Assembly: GCA_023634235.1 (NCBI GenBank)
Contig: JAMKCF010000008.1
Coordinates: 7,152,676 to 7,216,675, forward strand
From: Pisaster brevispinus
Taxonomy: Eukaryota > Echinodermata > Asteroidea > Forcipulatida > Asteriidae
DNA: 64,000 nucleotides
Direction of reading: 5' to 3'
Shown: piece after piece, positions 36,430-48,732 of the stretch
Position numbering within the stretch: the stretch's first letter is position 1
Layout of the letters: every line of letters begins with the position of its first letter
Position numbers and translations under genes: made by a program
The notes under the pieces: model-generated
The model's database searches: none
The model's input: only the letters and a program-made list of their open reading frames with translations
Told to the model about the DNA's origin: nothing

Positions 36430-36624
36430 TAGTCTTGGTCCAAGACGTCAGTGATCGATAATGGATAGTGTATAATGCGCTCGTAGTAGCGCCCTCATAC
36501 GGCATGATTTAACCAACTTGACTGGCAGCCAGTCAAGTTGGTTAAATCATGCCGTATGAGGGCGCTACTACGAGCGCATTATACACTATCCATTATCGAT
36601 CACTGACGTCTTGGACCAAGACTA
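36430..36624. mobile_element. Perfect palindromic snap-back element with 9-bp duplication
   Basis: Two 96-bp arms (36430-36525 and 36529-36624) are exact reverse complements around a 3-nt loop CAG. Ends are TAGTCTTGGTCCAAGACG and inverse. CAACTTTCC occurs directly on both sides (36421-36429, 36625-36633), consistent with a 9-bp target-site duplication as in Mutator-like elements. Exact arms and an exact duplication indicate a very recent insertion. Confidence 0.88.
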
Positions 36625-38296
36625 CAACTTTCCCTGCTATGTGAACATGCATACACGGCAACTTATGCAAGTGTGTACCTGCAACGCATTCAAACCCCCC
36701 AGCTTCGGCAGGCTGCAGAGGCTGAGCCCACAATTCACAAGGTCGTTTTTTGTTCTGCCTCCCCCGCGGGGCATCCACCCTTGCTAAAATTTCACAGCGT
36801 GATAACCGACGCCCTGCAGACACAAGTGTATGTTGTAATGTACATTTACATACTGTTGGCCTCCAATACGAGTAATGTATTCATGTGCACTTATCTCCCC
36901 CGGCCCCACGCATAAATGATGAGCAACTGATAATTAAAGCACTGTTATGTAAGCTTTCTCGTAAAAAATAACGATCCTCTAGTATTGTGCCATTATTGCA
37001 CCACTTCCAAGCAACGAATTTTACACTTAAAACAAAACTACCATCTGAAATATTTTGTTTGATCATGGAGCAACTTGTTCTTGCGAGGGTGCATTCCTTT
37101 TGTTTGTTTTTCTTTTCTAAATATTCCATTACAAAACAAGACATAACACCTGAAAAGACATTACTTGCAGTTTCGACGGCTCGGCAGTCTGGACATTTTT
37201 GTGATAACGAAACAAGCCAAAAGCATAGGCCTATAGCTGTCCCGAACAGGGCAGTGGCGAAGCAAAAAAGTACCAAACGAACAAAAAAGCACTGCTCCCA
37301 AAGGCGTTATTGGTCCATGCTTAAAGTATTTAAAACAAACAAACATATTGGGCCAAGATTCATATACATCTTCGGAGACATTTGGAATGATCAATGATTA
37401 AACATTTTCGATTTTTTTTTCAAAATTGTTTCGACCTACCCTCTCGTCCCAAATTTCAGGTTTTTAAATATTGACTAATTATGGTATGCCCTAAACACCG
37501 AGTAAGTAATGCCTCACATGAAGCAATGTTTTAAACAAATTATGCGCTCTCGCGCTCAAGAGTTTTCAATGGCTTTTCCTGGCTTCCAGCGGGCAACTTT
37601 GCACTCGAAACAGACGATAAAATCCACACCATCTCCCCCATCGGGAAAGGATGTCAGCTGAGCAATCAAAACAAAGTTGACTGTCAATGGAACGTCTAAC
37701 AGTTCTTTTATCATTTGAACTTTATTGTTTTATTATTTTTTTTACTTAATTCTTTGACCCACCACCTACCCACAATTTCGAGGGGGAAAAGGGATCAAAA
37801 ATATGAAACATGTTATTATATTCTGAATGGCCCCTATAATGGGCCAGGATTCACATAGCAAGGACCTTGTGCGCAAGGACCTTGCTCAGTGCATTGCAAG
37901 AATACCTATTATGCGCAAGGTCAGTTCACTTTTGTAGAGTTCTCCGTCCCTCTCAGTCTCAAGCGTTGTTTGTGGTTCGCTTGCCAGTCCGTCTTGGCCC
38001 GCGATCAGAACCCACTTTCTTATAGACAGCGAAATTCCCCTTCTGCCATGGTATACCATGGAGGAAGGAAGAGAGGTGTTCATGTAGAACTCTGCACTAC
38101 ATGTGCATTGGGTTTGTATGGCGGTTTTACGCCACTACAAAGGTCACAGAATTAGGTCTTTTGGGGGGATCTGGATGAGACACTATAACCATAGAGTATG
38201 CTATAATTGACTATAGAGAAACCGCCATACGGCTTGACCTTGAGCTCCGCTATTATTATTCATACATCATCGCGTTCACTTTCGTTGACAGGTCGT

Positions 38297-38308
38297 TGCG
38301 CATGCGCA
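38297..38308. promoter_or_regulatory. NRF-1-type site upstream of G7
   Basis: TGCGCATGCGCA, the palindromic NRF-1 consensus, lies 187 bp before the G7 start codon in a locally GC-richer stretch. Binding is inferred from the motif only. Confidence 0.45.
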
Positions 38309-38494
38309 TTTTATGACCCACGCTGCCCGCAAAGCCCCCATTTTCCCTACACTGTGTGGCACTATACTTCTTGGGGAGTGGTCAATGCCCAGTAGTGTTG
38401 TTGGCCGTGCTGTGTGGAAACTACCATCGCTGCAGATAAAAGAATTTCGCTGCTACCTGAGTTCGTGCGCTGTGTCGTGGAAAGCTTTACGAAA

Positions 38495-41400
38495 ATGTCG
38501 ATTTCCGCAGAAATCCACCGAGTTCTGTTAACTGTCTCTCTTGTGATGTTGCTGGGAGGCGTTGGACATGCATTTGGTAAGAATATTACTCTCGGGTTTT
38601 TTTGCAATGTTTATTGCATATTGTTATGAGTGTGAGTGTGTGTAGGAGTTTGTTCTCCAGCATGATCTATGCACTGAGCTTGAGGCTTCCACTGAATCCA
38701 AACATGCTAAAGACGCATCTCATAGTCATGTCAAAAACGGGAACGGTGAGGTCCCTTTCGATGTTGCCTCTATAGCGACACTTTCATGTTTGCCTGGTGT
38801 TTCAACGAAAATCCACTCTGTTTGATATTTGGCTGTCGGTTTCTTTTATGTCTTTTTAGGTAGACGTTAGCGCGGTGTAGGGGACTATATGTAGCATGCG
38901 GGAGGCTGCTTTTTAGTTAGTTGATACGAATTTGTTTGTGTTTAAGCTCAGCAAAAGTCAAAAACTGTACACAGGTTATTTTCATTGAAAGACGATGCAT
39001 AAGCACTAAGGGATGCTATCAATAAATCAAATTATTTGAAATATTATTAAGTAATTTTGGTTTTCGTGCATCCTCATTGAGGAATGTTTTTGTGAAAGCC
39101 CGACAGACAGGAACAGTTGAGCTTGTGAAACGAAAGCTATACGAATCGAAATTTTACAACAACAAAAATTATACTAACAAATTTTGGGGTTTTAAAAAAA
39201 CATAGGCTTACATTTACTCCATGGATTTGAATGTGTGCGTGTTTGTTATTGTTTATATGATCTTCCACCAACAAGGGAACTCGGCAAGCTCCCACAATTT
39301 TTCATAAACGCCAAGCTGGCAAGAGCCAATCTATCTCATGCAAACATTAGTTAAAACGTCTACTCTATGATTATGAATTGCACAAATCAATAAATTGTGA
39401 TTCAGTCACTAGACGGCAATACTTATTCTAAATAGTCATTGTGAAATCAGCGGATTTGAACCCACGAACCTTGTGACTGACTGCAAGTCCTGCAGCCTAA
39501 CCACTTGATCCGCGGTCACGTTCACTTTCAATGTACGTATTTTAAAATAAGAATTTGAACATTTCATTCGAAAGAGGTCACATGTTGAGATTTGAGTGCC
39601 TAATTTGGACGTATGCTGCACTTGTGTGACTCTTGATGTCACACCAAATTACATATTGACCATTTTGACTACCTCCATGGTTGTACCGAGCATTAACGGG
39701 AGGGTACACCTTTGGAAGTTACTCCAAAAAATAATAACCATAAACACATTCAAAGGGTGTCGTTTTTAACAATTTTTTTTTAATGATAACAACAGCTCTC
39801 GAGTGCTCTTTCTTGGTAAAGAGCACTCGAGAGCTGTGCATGTTGTTATTATAAAAAATTGTTAAAAACGACACCCTTTGAATGTAGTTTTAGAGAAAGG
39901 GTGTACGTAATTTATCACACACACACACAAAATTTAATCTGAGGAATCTGATAAAACACAATATACAATAATGGTGGTTTTTCTTTCATTAGTTTCTTGC
40001 AACTTCGATGACCAACAATGATCCCAATTTTTCACAGGTTTGTTATTTTATGCATTATGTTGGGATACACCAGGAGCGGATACTGGTCTTTGACAATTTT
40101 TCCAAAAGCAATACCCTGCCTAAATGAACTTTCCAGTATCGTGTTTCCACCTTGCATGTTAAATGTGACTTGCACTCCACGCAGTTGACAAAGTGGGTAA
40201 GCTTTGAGAGAGACATTGTATACGGCATATGACACGCTTTCCGTTTGTACTTCCCAAGGTCATTGTTCAAGCAATGCAATATTCAAAGGGTCTGCATGGC
40301 TATAGTTGGTAATACAATATTCTCAAATAAAAACAGGTTATCTTTCACATCGAAAGTGTTATACTTCGGGAAGTTAAGTTTAGTTTATTTGGTTTAGGTG
40401 AAGCCAATACTAATACCGGGTTCCGAAAAAACAGTTTGACAATCATAACAATCATGACATTTATCATTTTGGCGCCAGCATGCACACCAACGGTATGATT
40501 ACAATCTAAAATCACAATGAAATTGTATTTTCACTTCCGAATTCCAAGCAGTGCGCCTCTGAACACCGGGGAGTGTCCAGTTCCACTGGCAACATTTTGC
40601 TTTTTTAGAACATGATGCAAGATGGCAGTTACAGCTAGACTGTCATTCACGACAATATGGTGACAAGTGTTTTGTTTGAGTGCTTTTATACTATACATCA
40701 AGGGAGTCGAGTTGATAAGGATATTATTATGTAGTATTCATAAACATCTGGGAGAGTTCTACTCTGATTGGTCGAAGACTGGTCACGTTTGGGGCGCATC
40801 AACACGGCTCCGTCCATTCTTTTTGCGCTATGGTCCAACAACCCGCCGGTCATCGCCACGCAGTGACGCAGTGAAGACCGTCACCTCACTGTGGTATTGT
40901 CTAATTATTTTATGTATACCACTATCTGTATCATCTGTTTGCGATCCCCCTTTTTTTCAAGACTAAATGCGCTGAAAGCTATCAGATTTCGTATATGGAG
41001 CCTTGTTCACACGTTTTACATGGCAGATGCAGTGTCTACGACTAACATCAATTGCCGAGTGCTGACCACCATAATTAAGACAGTGTGATGGGATTACAGG
41101 ACCTTTAAGTGGTCGATTCTCTTGGCACTGGTAAAACGTTCATTCATTAAGAACTGGAAAGGTCAATAATATGCAGCGATTCACAAGCAGAATAATCATG
41201 ACAGATCGCTAAGAGTTGCAGACAGTGATCGCTTGCAGATGAATTTATCGTGGACGTACGGGGACTCTTTGGTTTGGGGGCAGAGGGGTTGATTTGCCCG
41301 AAATTGTACACCATGTAAAAAAACAAACAATATGTAACAATTTCTCATATCGGGTGAAAACTCTAATTTGCTTTCTCTTTCGATTCTTTTCTTCTTGTTT

Positions 41401-44400
41401 TGGAATGGCAGTTGCCCCCCCCCCCCGGCCCACGGGTCGTAGGCCTATGCAATTTATTGGTGCTCCATTGTATTTTCATTACCACATGAAAAAGTAAACG
41501 AATTGCCACTCTTTCATATTAACATTTAGGAATAAGGCTGTGGCCCTTTATGTCCACCACGTACCTTGTACCATGTCAAGTTCTACACATTTAGCGAAAA
41601 AAAAATCATATAATAGGCGTTTGCAAATACATGTTTAGTATTGGATATATTCGTTCGCTTCGGTGGTTGCACTTGTTATTCATGGTTAAGTATTCAATCG
41701 GTTTGCCAACGGCAAAATTACATTGAATTCCGGTGCGGATTTGAAAAGAAGAAATAAAATCTAAAAACTTGGATACTAAAGTGGTTAAACGTCTCACACG
41801 TAACAAAGAAATTTGCCAAGTTCTTTTGTTAAGTTGGCAGAAAATTCTCTGTGGGTCTGTAAAAATTACATTGCAACCGATCCATTGTATAGCCGCGTTT
41901 TTCCACTCGAGATATTTCCAAAACTCTCCTAAACATGCGAAATCACAACTCTGGCTTCCGTCATTGTGTGGAAATGGACGAGAAGCGAACTCACGTGCTT
42001 GGGAAGTTAATATTTCGCAACGGAATTTTAAGTACTCTCAATCACGCCCGAATCTGTGCTTTACCATAAGATATAGGTTTAATGCTATCAAGAACATCAG
42101 TTGGGGAAAATTCTTAATTGTTTACAAGTAACCTGAAATGGGGGGGGGGGGTCAAGTCTTATTCTCGGGTTGTTAAATATGTTGTAATTCATGGCTGAAA
42201 TTTACTTTCCCAACAACATTAAATACTTGTCATTAGCTGTATGCACTACGTTAAACTAAAGTATTTGAAGAAACAAATTGGCACACGTAAAACTCTATGT
42301 GGTTGGGACCAACTTGGTCCCGGAATTTCGAATACGCTCGGGACTTGCAGTGTCTAATTAAAAGTTACTATGCAATGTTCAAATGAAGTCTTTTTTTTCC
42401 TTTACTAATTTCTGTGCTAAAATGTTGAAACATTTAACAGTCATTTACAATTTGAAGTATATCATAGGGAAATCAGATTGGGGTAACTATATAGGTAACA
42501 CAACAATCCCGGGTCTTACCTGCAATGGAGGGTTAGTTTGAACGTTAAAACCGACCAAGTAACTTAGTCATGGTTAACACCATACTACATGTATATAAAA
42601 AAGAGTTGAATCCGAGTACATGTACATGTCTGAGTCGGGTACCAGTCGGTTTGTCTGACTCTGGTCCTTGCTCTATATGGTCTGACCATGGTCTGCCCCG
42701 AAGGGTCCTCCTGGTCCCGTGACATTCAGCTCCGGGATAGGCCTACTTCTGATCAAAGAGATCGAAAGTTGAGTGTAAAGAGGAAACAGCCCATAATAAT
42801 GTCAGGGGTCAATCAGACCTTAATGTGAAGTGGTGCTAATGGGGACTATTATAGCATTTTATGCATCCAATTTTTTTTTCCTTCTTCTTCTTGATACAGA
42901 TTATTTCGCTGAGGAGTGCGGGAAGACTATTGATATTGGAAACTCTGGGGACCACGTGGATTCACAGTTGAGTTTTTCCTACGCGAATGACTTAGACTGT
43001 ACTGTCACCCTCACTACCTCATTCGGGCGGAAGATCTTCATTGACTTCACCACCTTAAACATCAAGGGTGACCCAATGGACTGCAAGAAAACCGACTACT
43101 TGGAGGTGTTCGATGGGCCAACCAAATTAAGCTCGCTCGGCGTGATCTGCGGGATGGACACATATTCCGTCGACCCGATCACTTCGACCACCAGCTCAAT
43201 CACCATACAGTTCAAGACCGACTCCAATGTCACCAGCAGTGGATTTTACATGACGTACAATTCGTTCTCGGAGTCTTCAATAAGTATGTACTTTTTTTCT
43301 CTTAATTCACCATTGAACTAAAATAATTCAGCAACCAACGTTCGAAAGAACAATCCAAGAACCCTTCTAGAGTTTAATGCTTCGTGACCCTTTTGAAACG
43401 TTTTCCGTTAATGCAAGTAATTTTGAAACGACGCATGTATGGGTTATCGCTATATTCAATACCATATACGGCCCTAAACATATAGGATTCTTTTATTTTA
43501 CATGATACAATGCTGATCTACCTATGTGTCACAGTTTGCTAGCCCCCCCCCCCCCCCCCACCCTCCCCAGGTGTGTGTTCTAGGATCTGCCGGGCTGAGG
43601 TAGTTTCTTGGTTGGAGACCCCTTATAAAAATCTCACTGCAAACTCAAAATATGAGCATCTCTCTACCATATGTTTACACCGGAATAACAAGATAAAAAG
43701 CTGCTAAATGTGTCCCCTTCATCACATCACCGAATGCGAGCTTGAACAACAATACCATCGCACAATAGCATTTATCTCTTCGATATAAAAATTCACCTTG
43801 TGTATTAAACACTTTTATTAATCTTCTGGTCTGTATTATTGCCATGATTTTGCTCTACTTGATGCATAATAATGATTTAATACTTTACATTTATACTGTG
43901 CTTAATACTATTACTATGGTTCTATCAACTCAATTCTTTTGTTTTTCACCGTAGTGCCTTGCATGGATGACGAGTTCGAGTGTGGTAATGGCCGTTGCAT
44001 TGACAAATCATTGACCGCAGATTTGTATGATAACTGTGGTGACTCAAGTGACTGTAAGTCAATCTTGTAAACTTTTTACTAACATAATGAGCCCGAACGG
44101 TGCTTAAAAACAGCCATGGTTTTTTATTCTACGTATATAGAGTCGAACAAAGCCATTTTTTTTTTTTTTTAAGGCAGGGTTTACCTGTGGTAATTACTCA
44201 AAGATTAATTACCATAAAACCTTTCTTGCAACTTCTATGACCAATGAGCCCAAATGTTCACAGGTTTGTTATTTCGTACGTTGTTGGGATACTCCAAGTG
44301 AGGATCTTGGTCGTTGACAACTACCAAAAGTATACCCTGCCTTTGAATATGAATAGTTTGTAAAATAATTCCGGTGACCTATGGTAGTAAGTTACTCCTG

Positions 44401-45126
44401 CAGACATCCAAACTCGATTAACCCTATTCCAGTTTTCTGTGATAGATAAACATAAGAAAACAGTATAAAGCCTACAATTTGGTCGATCGTTTACAACAAA
44501 TATGTTTGGGCTATATGTACACGTATATATATTTTTGTTAAGGAAGTTCAGATTGAATTTAAAGTGAAATGCATTCATTCTCGTTTGGGCGATAAGGGCC
44601 GGGAAACAATTAGGAAGTTTTAAAACATCATCTTAATTGTTCTCTCTAAGAAAACTTACTTTACAAACCCTTTAATCAATAGAATTTCAAGTAATAAAAC
44701 CGCAAGGGATCCTTCATGACATTATTCACTTTTCAGTGTGAAAACTGATCAGTCAAACCATCCTTGGTCTATGGTCAAACAGGGTTAATCGTATCCTCCA
44801 CCATTACAACGTGTGTAACATTGATTGGTGTTCTTCATTCCCATGGGTTTTTAGTTGCCGGCGGTGACGTTTTCAACACTGCTATGGGTCTACTAAAGTG
44901 GGGCATAGGCGTCCTGATCGCCATCATTGTCGGTATCATCGTGGCTATAGTCCTGTGTTGTGTTTGTGTGGGCTGCCTGTGCTACCACTGCTGCTGCAAG
45001 AACAGACAGCAAACGCAGTACACCGGCGTGACTCAAACTAAGGGACCCCCTGCTTACAACCAGCAGCCCCCCATGGCCATGCAGCCCGCCGGGCAGCAAC
45101 CCTACGGTCAACCAGCGCAAATTTAA
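38495..45126 (+). CDS. G7: signal-CUB-LDLa-TM receptor with PPxY tail
   Basis: Complete four-exon gene, 278 aa: 38495-38576 (signal; VLLTVSLVMLLGGVGHA), 42900-43283 (CUB), 43955-44053 (LDLa-like) and 44855-45126 (TM/tail, stop TAA), all phase 1. The CUB reads ECGKTIDIGNSGDHVDSQ, LDCTVTL, DCKKTDYLEVFDGP and VICG and ends GFYMTYNSFSES. The LDLa reads CMDDEFECGNGRCID then DNCGDSSD; like G1 and G2 it lacks Cys4 and Cys6. The last exon has WGIGVLIAIIVGIIVAIVL, CCVCVGCLCYHCCCK, KGPPAYNQQPP (PPxY) and QQPYGQP. An in-frame ATG at 38414 would add 27 non-hydrophobic residues; I prefer 38495 because the signal core then sits near the N-terminus. Intron 1 (4.3 kb) and intron 3 carry family B MITEs. Domain-for-domain partner of G2. 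Confidence 0.93.
39441..39519 (-). repeat. tRNA-like sequence, degenerate (SINE head or pseudo-tRNA)
   Basis: On the - strand there is an A-box-like GGATCAAGTGGTTAGG, then GCTGCAGGACTTGCAGTC and a canonical B box GGTTCAAATCC. Only about four base pairs of the acceptor stem form (GTGA/TCAC), and there is no regular 7-nt anticodon loop, so a working tRNA is unlikely. Confidence 0.55.
39697..40121. mobile_element. MITE family B with long internal hairpin
   Basis: In G7 intron 1. Left end CGGGAGGGTACACCTTTGG after TTAA, right end AAAAGCAATACCCTGCC. An internal inverted repeat of about 55-bp arms (39747-39888, CATTCAAAGGGTGTCGTTTT and inverse, loop near TTTCTTGG) was absent from the other copies. 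Also shares GGTTTGTTATTTTATGC and TTGGGATACACC with family B. Confidence 0.7.
44171..44344. mobile_element. Short MITE family B copy
   Basis: In G7 intron 3: AAGGCAGGGTTTACCTGTGG to CCAAAAGTATACCCTGCCTT. Shares the AGGTTTGTTATTTCGT and GTTGGGATACTCC core with 33433 and 39697. Confidence 0.75.
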
Positions 45127-46095
45127 AGTCCTCAAGGACTGTAGATGCGCCGTGGTCTCATCTCGTCTATAAACCTCTGATCTATTGACTGGATAGCCAG
45201 GAGCTATGGGCTTAATCTGGTGCCTTATCGATTAGTGAAAATCACGCGGCAGGTCCACCATTATTCATACATTCTGTAATTAGCGTAAGAGCCGGGCATA
45301 CATTTGGTGAGATGTAAGATGTCGCTCGTGACCTTTCTATCCAATCACTATGAACAGAAACTGGGAAGTAAAAGCATAAAAGCAAAGTGTCTTTCTCAAA
45401 AGACAACCTTTGACATTCTGTTAAGACCATTCTGGGGCAACATTATATAAGATGAACATTTTCCCTACGCAAGTAATTGTTCTACGTCGTTACAGTGGAA
45501 CGTACTGGTCTGTTTAATACCAACTAACCAATTCACGAACTACATCTAAGGGGTGGGTTCTAAGTGTATCCCAAATATAAACTAGTCGGGTTTTCAGACT
45601 CAAAATGTACGATCGAAGTGCAATATTGCTGTATATTGTATGACGATTGCACCCTGCCCCCCCCCCCCTAACAAAAAAGAACAAGCGGATACACAAATAG
45701 GGAACGGGTCCTTAAAATGGCTCGTTGCCCGCCACATTTTGACAGTACTGCACTCTTTCGTAATATTGGGAGACATACCGCAGCAGATTTTGCCGATATT
45801 TTAATGTGTGATATAATGTTATACTATTGTGGTTATTCTTACGGTTGTAAAGTTTTTTCCTGGCGTCACAAGGACAAACATATATTAATTCTGTACATTG
45901 ATGGGACTGGATTACACAGGGGGAAGTTAAGACATAATTCAAATTAATCAATGAGACAACAACATGTTATTAAAATATGATCCAAATATCCGTATTCATC
46001 CATTTCTACCGTTAATTAACTTTTCAAAAGTTTTTTTTTATATATACCTATAATCGATGTATACTAAATATTAAACACCTTTTAAAATATTTTAA

Positions 46096-46415
46096 AGGCA
46101 GGGTATACTTTTGTTAATTGTCAAAGACGAGTATCCTCTCCCAACGCTATGCATACAATAACAAACCTTTGAAAATTTGGGCTAAATTGGTCATCGAATT
46201 TGCGAGAAAATAATGACAGAAAAAAACACCCTTGTTGCATAGCCTTTCTCAGATTCATTTTTGTGTGTGAAAAGTTACCTCTTACTCTAAAACTATAAAG
46301 GGGGTCGTTTCAAACAATGTTTCATAACATCAACAGAACTCCGGAGCTTTTGACCAAGTAAGTTTTTTACGGTCAGTAATTTCAAAAGTAAGATTACCAA
46401 AGGTATACCCTCCCT
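46096..46415. mobile_element. MITE family B copy
   Basis: TTAA, then AGGCAGGGTATACTTTTG at the left and CCAAAGGTATACCCTCCCT plus TTGA (decayed TTAA) at the right. Internal TACAATAACAAACCTTTG is the inverted family core. Confidence 0.72.
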
Positions 46416-46677
46416 TTGAGCTTGTTCGTGGTTTTTTTTTTTAAGGTAGATTAATCATTTGCAGACATTGAAAATGTACTTCTTATAGTTATTTACAAAA
46501 TAACTTACTTGACTGAAAGTAACTACTAAATCAAAGTATTACTTGGGTCCAAAATTAGATTTTTTTATTCATTTTGAAGCCATTGCCTGCCGACCATAGT
46601 TTGAGTGTGTGAGTTTTAATTCAACAATACCTGTCTGACAGCTTAAAATCGTCGCCGTTCACTCATGGTTTTCTCGT

Positions 46678-46823
46678 GGGCCGATTTCACAAAGAGCTAA
46701 GATTGATCGTAACTGCAAATCAATCGTACTTGCTTAGTAAAGTGTGATGTCACAATGTAAATCACTATGGTGATACTGACAATTTGTCTTACGATGGATT
46801 TTATTGCTTTGTGAAATCGACCC
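46678..46823. repeat. GGGCCgATTTCA repeat family, short copy
   Basis: Ends GGGCCGATTTCACAAAGAGCT and GCTTTGTGAAATCGACCC form an inverted repeat. Same family pattern as 16955, 49543 and 52232, with CACAAAG in place of CATAGAG. Confidence 0.6.
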
Positions 46824-48732
46824 ATGGACGCACAAAATGTAAACAGGTCGGTGGTACGATTATGTTAAATCCTATACCCAATTTCTCTAGAAAAATGCTA
46901 CAACTGCTAATGATGTAATTTCCCATTAAATAATCTTCTTCTTTTTTTATGAAAACGACGGCAGTAAAATTGATTAAAGCTAACACATTGTGCAGATTGC
47001 GCAAGAGGCAACACTCTTTCTATTGTTGCCAATATTTGGCAAATAAGTTCATTGTTTAATTTTCTTTCGGCAGGATTTTCTGGTGGTAATTTTGTAAAAC
47101 TCAAGCACGTATTAAATGATTTCTCGCAATTACATTGCTGTACAGCAACTTTTTTACGTAAATTACTCCCGCAGCTTTTTAATTATGCGTTTTTTAACAT
47201 TAGGTTAAAAAGCGAAGTATTGCAATTGTACACGTCTTGCAAACAAATTGTTTGTGTGTTTTTTATTTTACTTTTTAGCTTTTTTATCTCTCATAAAATT
47301 GTTCTCTGGCAATCTCCAAGAAGCAGAAAAATACTTTCATTGTTCTCAATCTATTCGTACAGGGGCAGTAAGACACTCTTACCAAAGTGTTCCTTTTAAA
47401 TTGACATGCAATTCAGATGTTTCCCTCGAAGTTTGTTTTATCCACTCAACTGCATGTCACGTGAGACCCACTCAACCAAAGGTTGTTTTTCAAGGGGACG
47501 TGCGGACATAAACAAAACTGCATAGAGTTTAGTGTGATGCACAAATTGCTTCGTAAAACAATGCCATTATACCTTCAGTCGGTTTTTTTTTCCAACTTGG
47601 TAATAGATGTTAGCTCGTGAATAGATAGCGAATAGACAGAGTACAGTAGGTGTATACACATATAGATATGGTCATACAAAATTATGTAAGTATAAAGCAC
47701 AGCATTGTACAGAGCATTGGAAAAAAATGTTTTTAAGGGGGACTGTTAACCATCTCTGTTTCCCATTCAAATTTTATTCCATAAATTGAGTGCGCCTTCA
47801 GAATGAACATCACTGATTATTAGTGTGATGTTTTCTACTGTGAAAGATGCACACACTCACAAATTTTATATAGCTTTTAAAAGCACAAAATGTTGCTTAT
47901 CAAATTTTACTATAATATGCAACAGTTAACTTTTTGAAATTATTGCAAATTATTGTAGGTTGTCGTCAATGCTGTGGTTTGTTCGTTAACTTTGATTGCT
48001 CTTTTTTATTGGTTACAAAACTTTAACGATTGATGTTTACAGTGATGTACAATAAACATAAGATGTGTAAATGTAAGTCTCGCGCTACCTTTGGGTTCCC
48101 GTGTGCACTGGACTCTTTGTGAAGGAAAACCAAAGCACACATCTTAACATGGCTCATCATGAATACGCGCGAGAACACGGCCTATTCTCAACATTTCACT
48201 GGTGTACCTAATAACGACTGACCATGCAGTTCGGTTTATATCGGCCTTTTTGCAGAATGTACCAATCATTGGTCAATCTTGGTGGTGTTTTGGTTTTTAC
48301 CAACTCAACTTATTGGATGCATATCGAGTGAATTGTTGCAGAAATCACGAGGTGAAATCTGGACTATTTCATGCCGAGTGAAATGGGCAAACCAGTTCAC
48401 TAGATATGTATAATATTATACGTATTCGTATATACCTATTCGTATATATAACTCACGCATCATAGATCCTTGTCATTTTTGAGGTTTTTTTTTCACATAA
48501 AACACAAAACAGACACGGAAATTTGTCTATCCCACACTCTGAATTTTCCGGGGGAAAAACTTCGTGAGCGATTCCATAGACAACCGTCCGCCGTGACACG
48601 ACCTTGCCGCGTTTGAACAAACGGGCGGGAACGAACTTGGAAACGACGCTGCGAAGCATTGATATTGGACGGGTGCCTGTCCAATATTACATTTTGGAGC
48701 GCCACGGCAGTAAATACATGGCTAAATAATGG

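Larger units (their letters stand above)
34318..38494. other. Intergenic, G6 to G7
   Basis: No exon found. Contains a family C MITE (35091), the 195-bp palindromic element (36430) and GT/G runs (36356-36378). A 136-codon + frame at 36987-37397 has no recognisable domain and biased, low-complexity composition, so I do not call it. Confidence 0.55.
45127..48732. other. Intergenic, G7 to four-span gene
   Basis: No further array exon detected after G7. Contains a C run (45656-45669), a family B MITE (46096) and a GGGCC-type repeat (46678), otherwise AT-rich. Confidence 0.55.

Noticed and set aside
36987..37397. 136-codon + strand ORF
   Set aside because: No domain, no splice or promoter context, Lys/Thr/Gln-biased composition; a similar open frame runs on the opposite strand.
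39441..39519. Functional tRNA gene
   Set aside because: The B box is good but the acceptor stem has only about four pairs and the anticodon arm is irregular; treated as a tRNA-derived relic.
41769..42131. 120-codon + strand ORF in G7 intron 1
   Set aside because: Inside an intron, no homology recognised, no splice signals around it.
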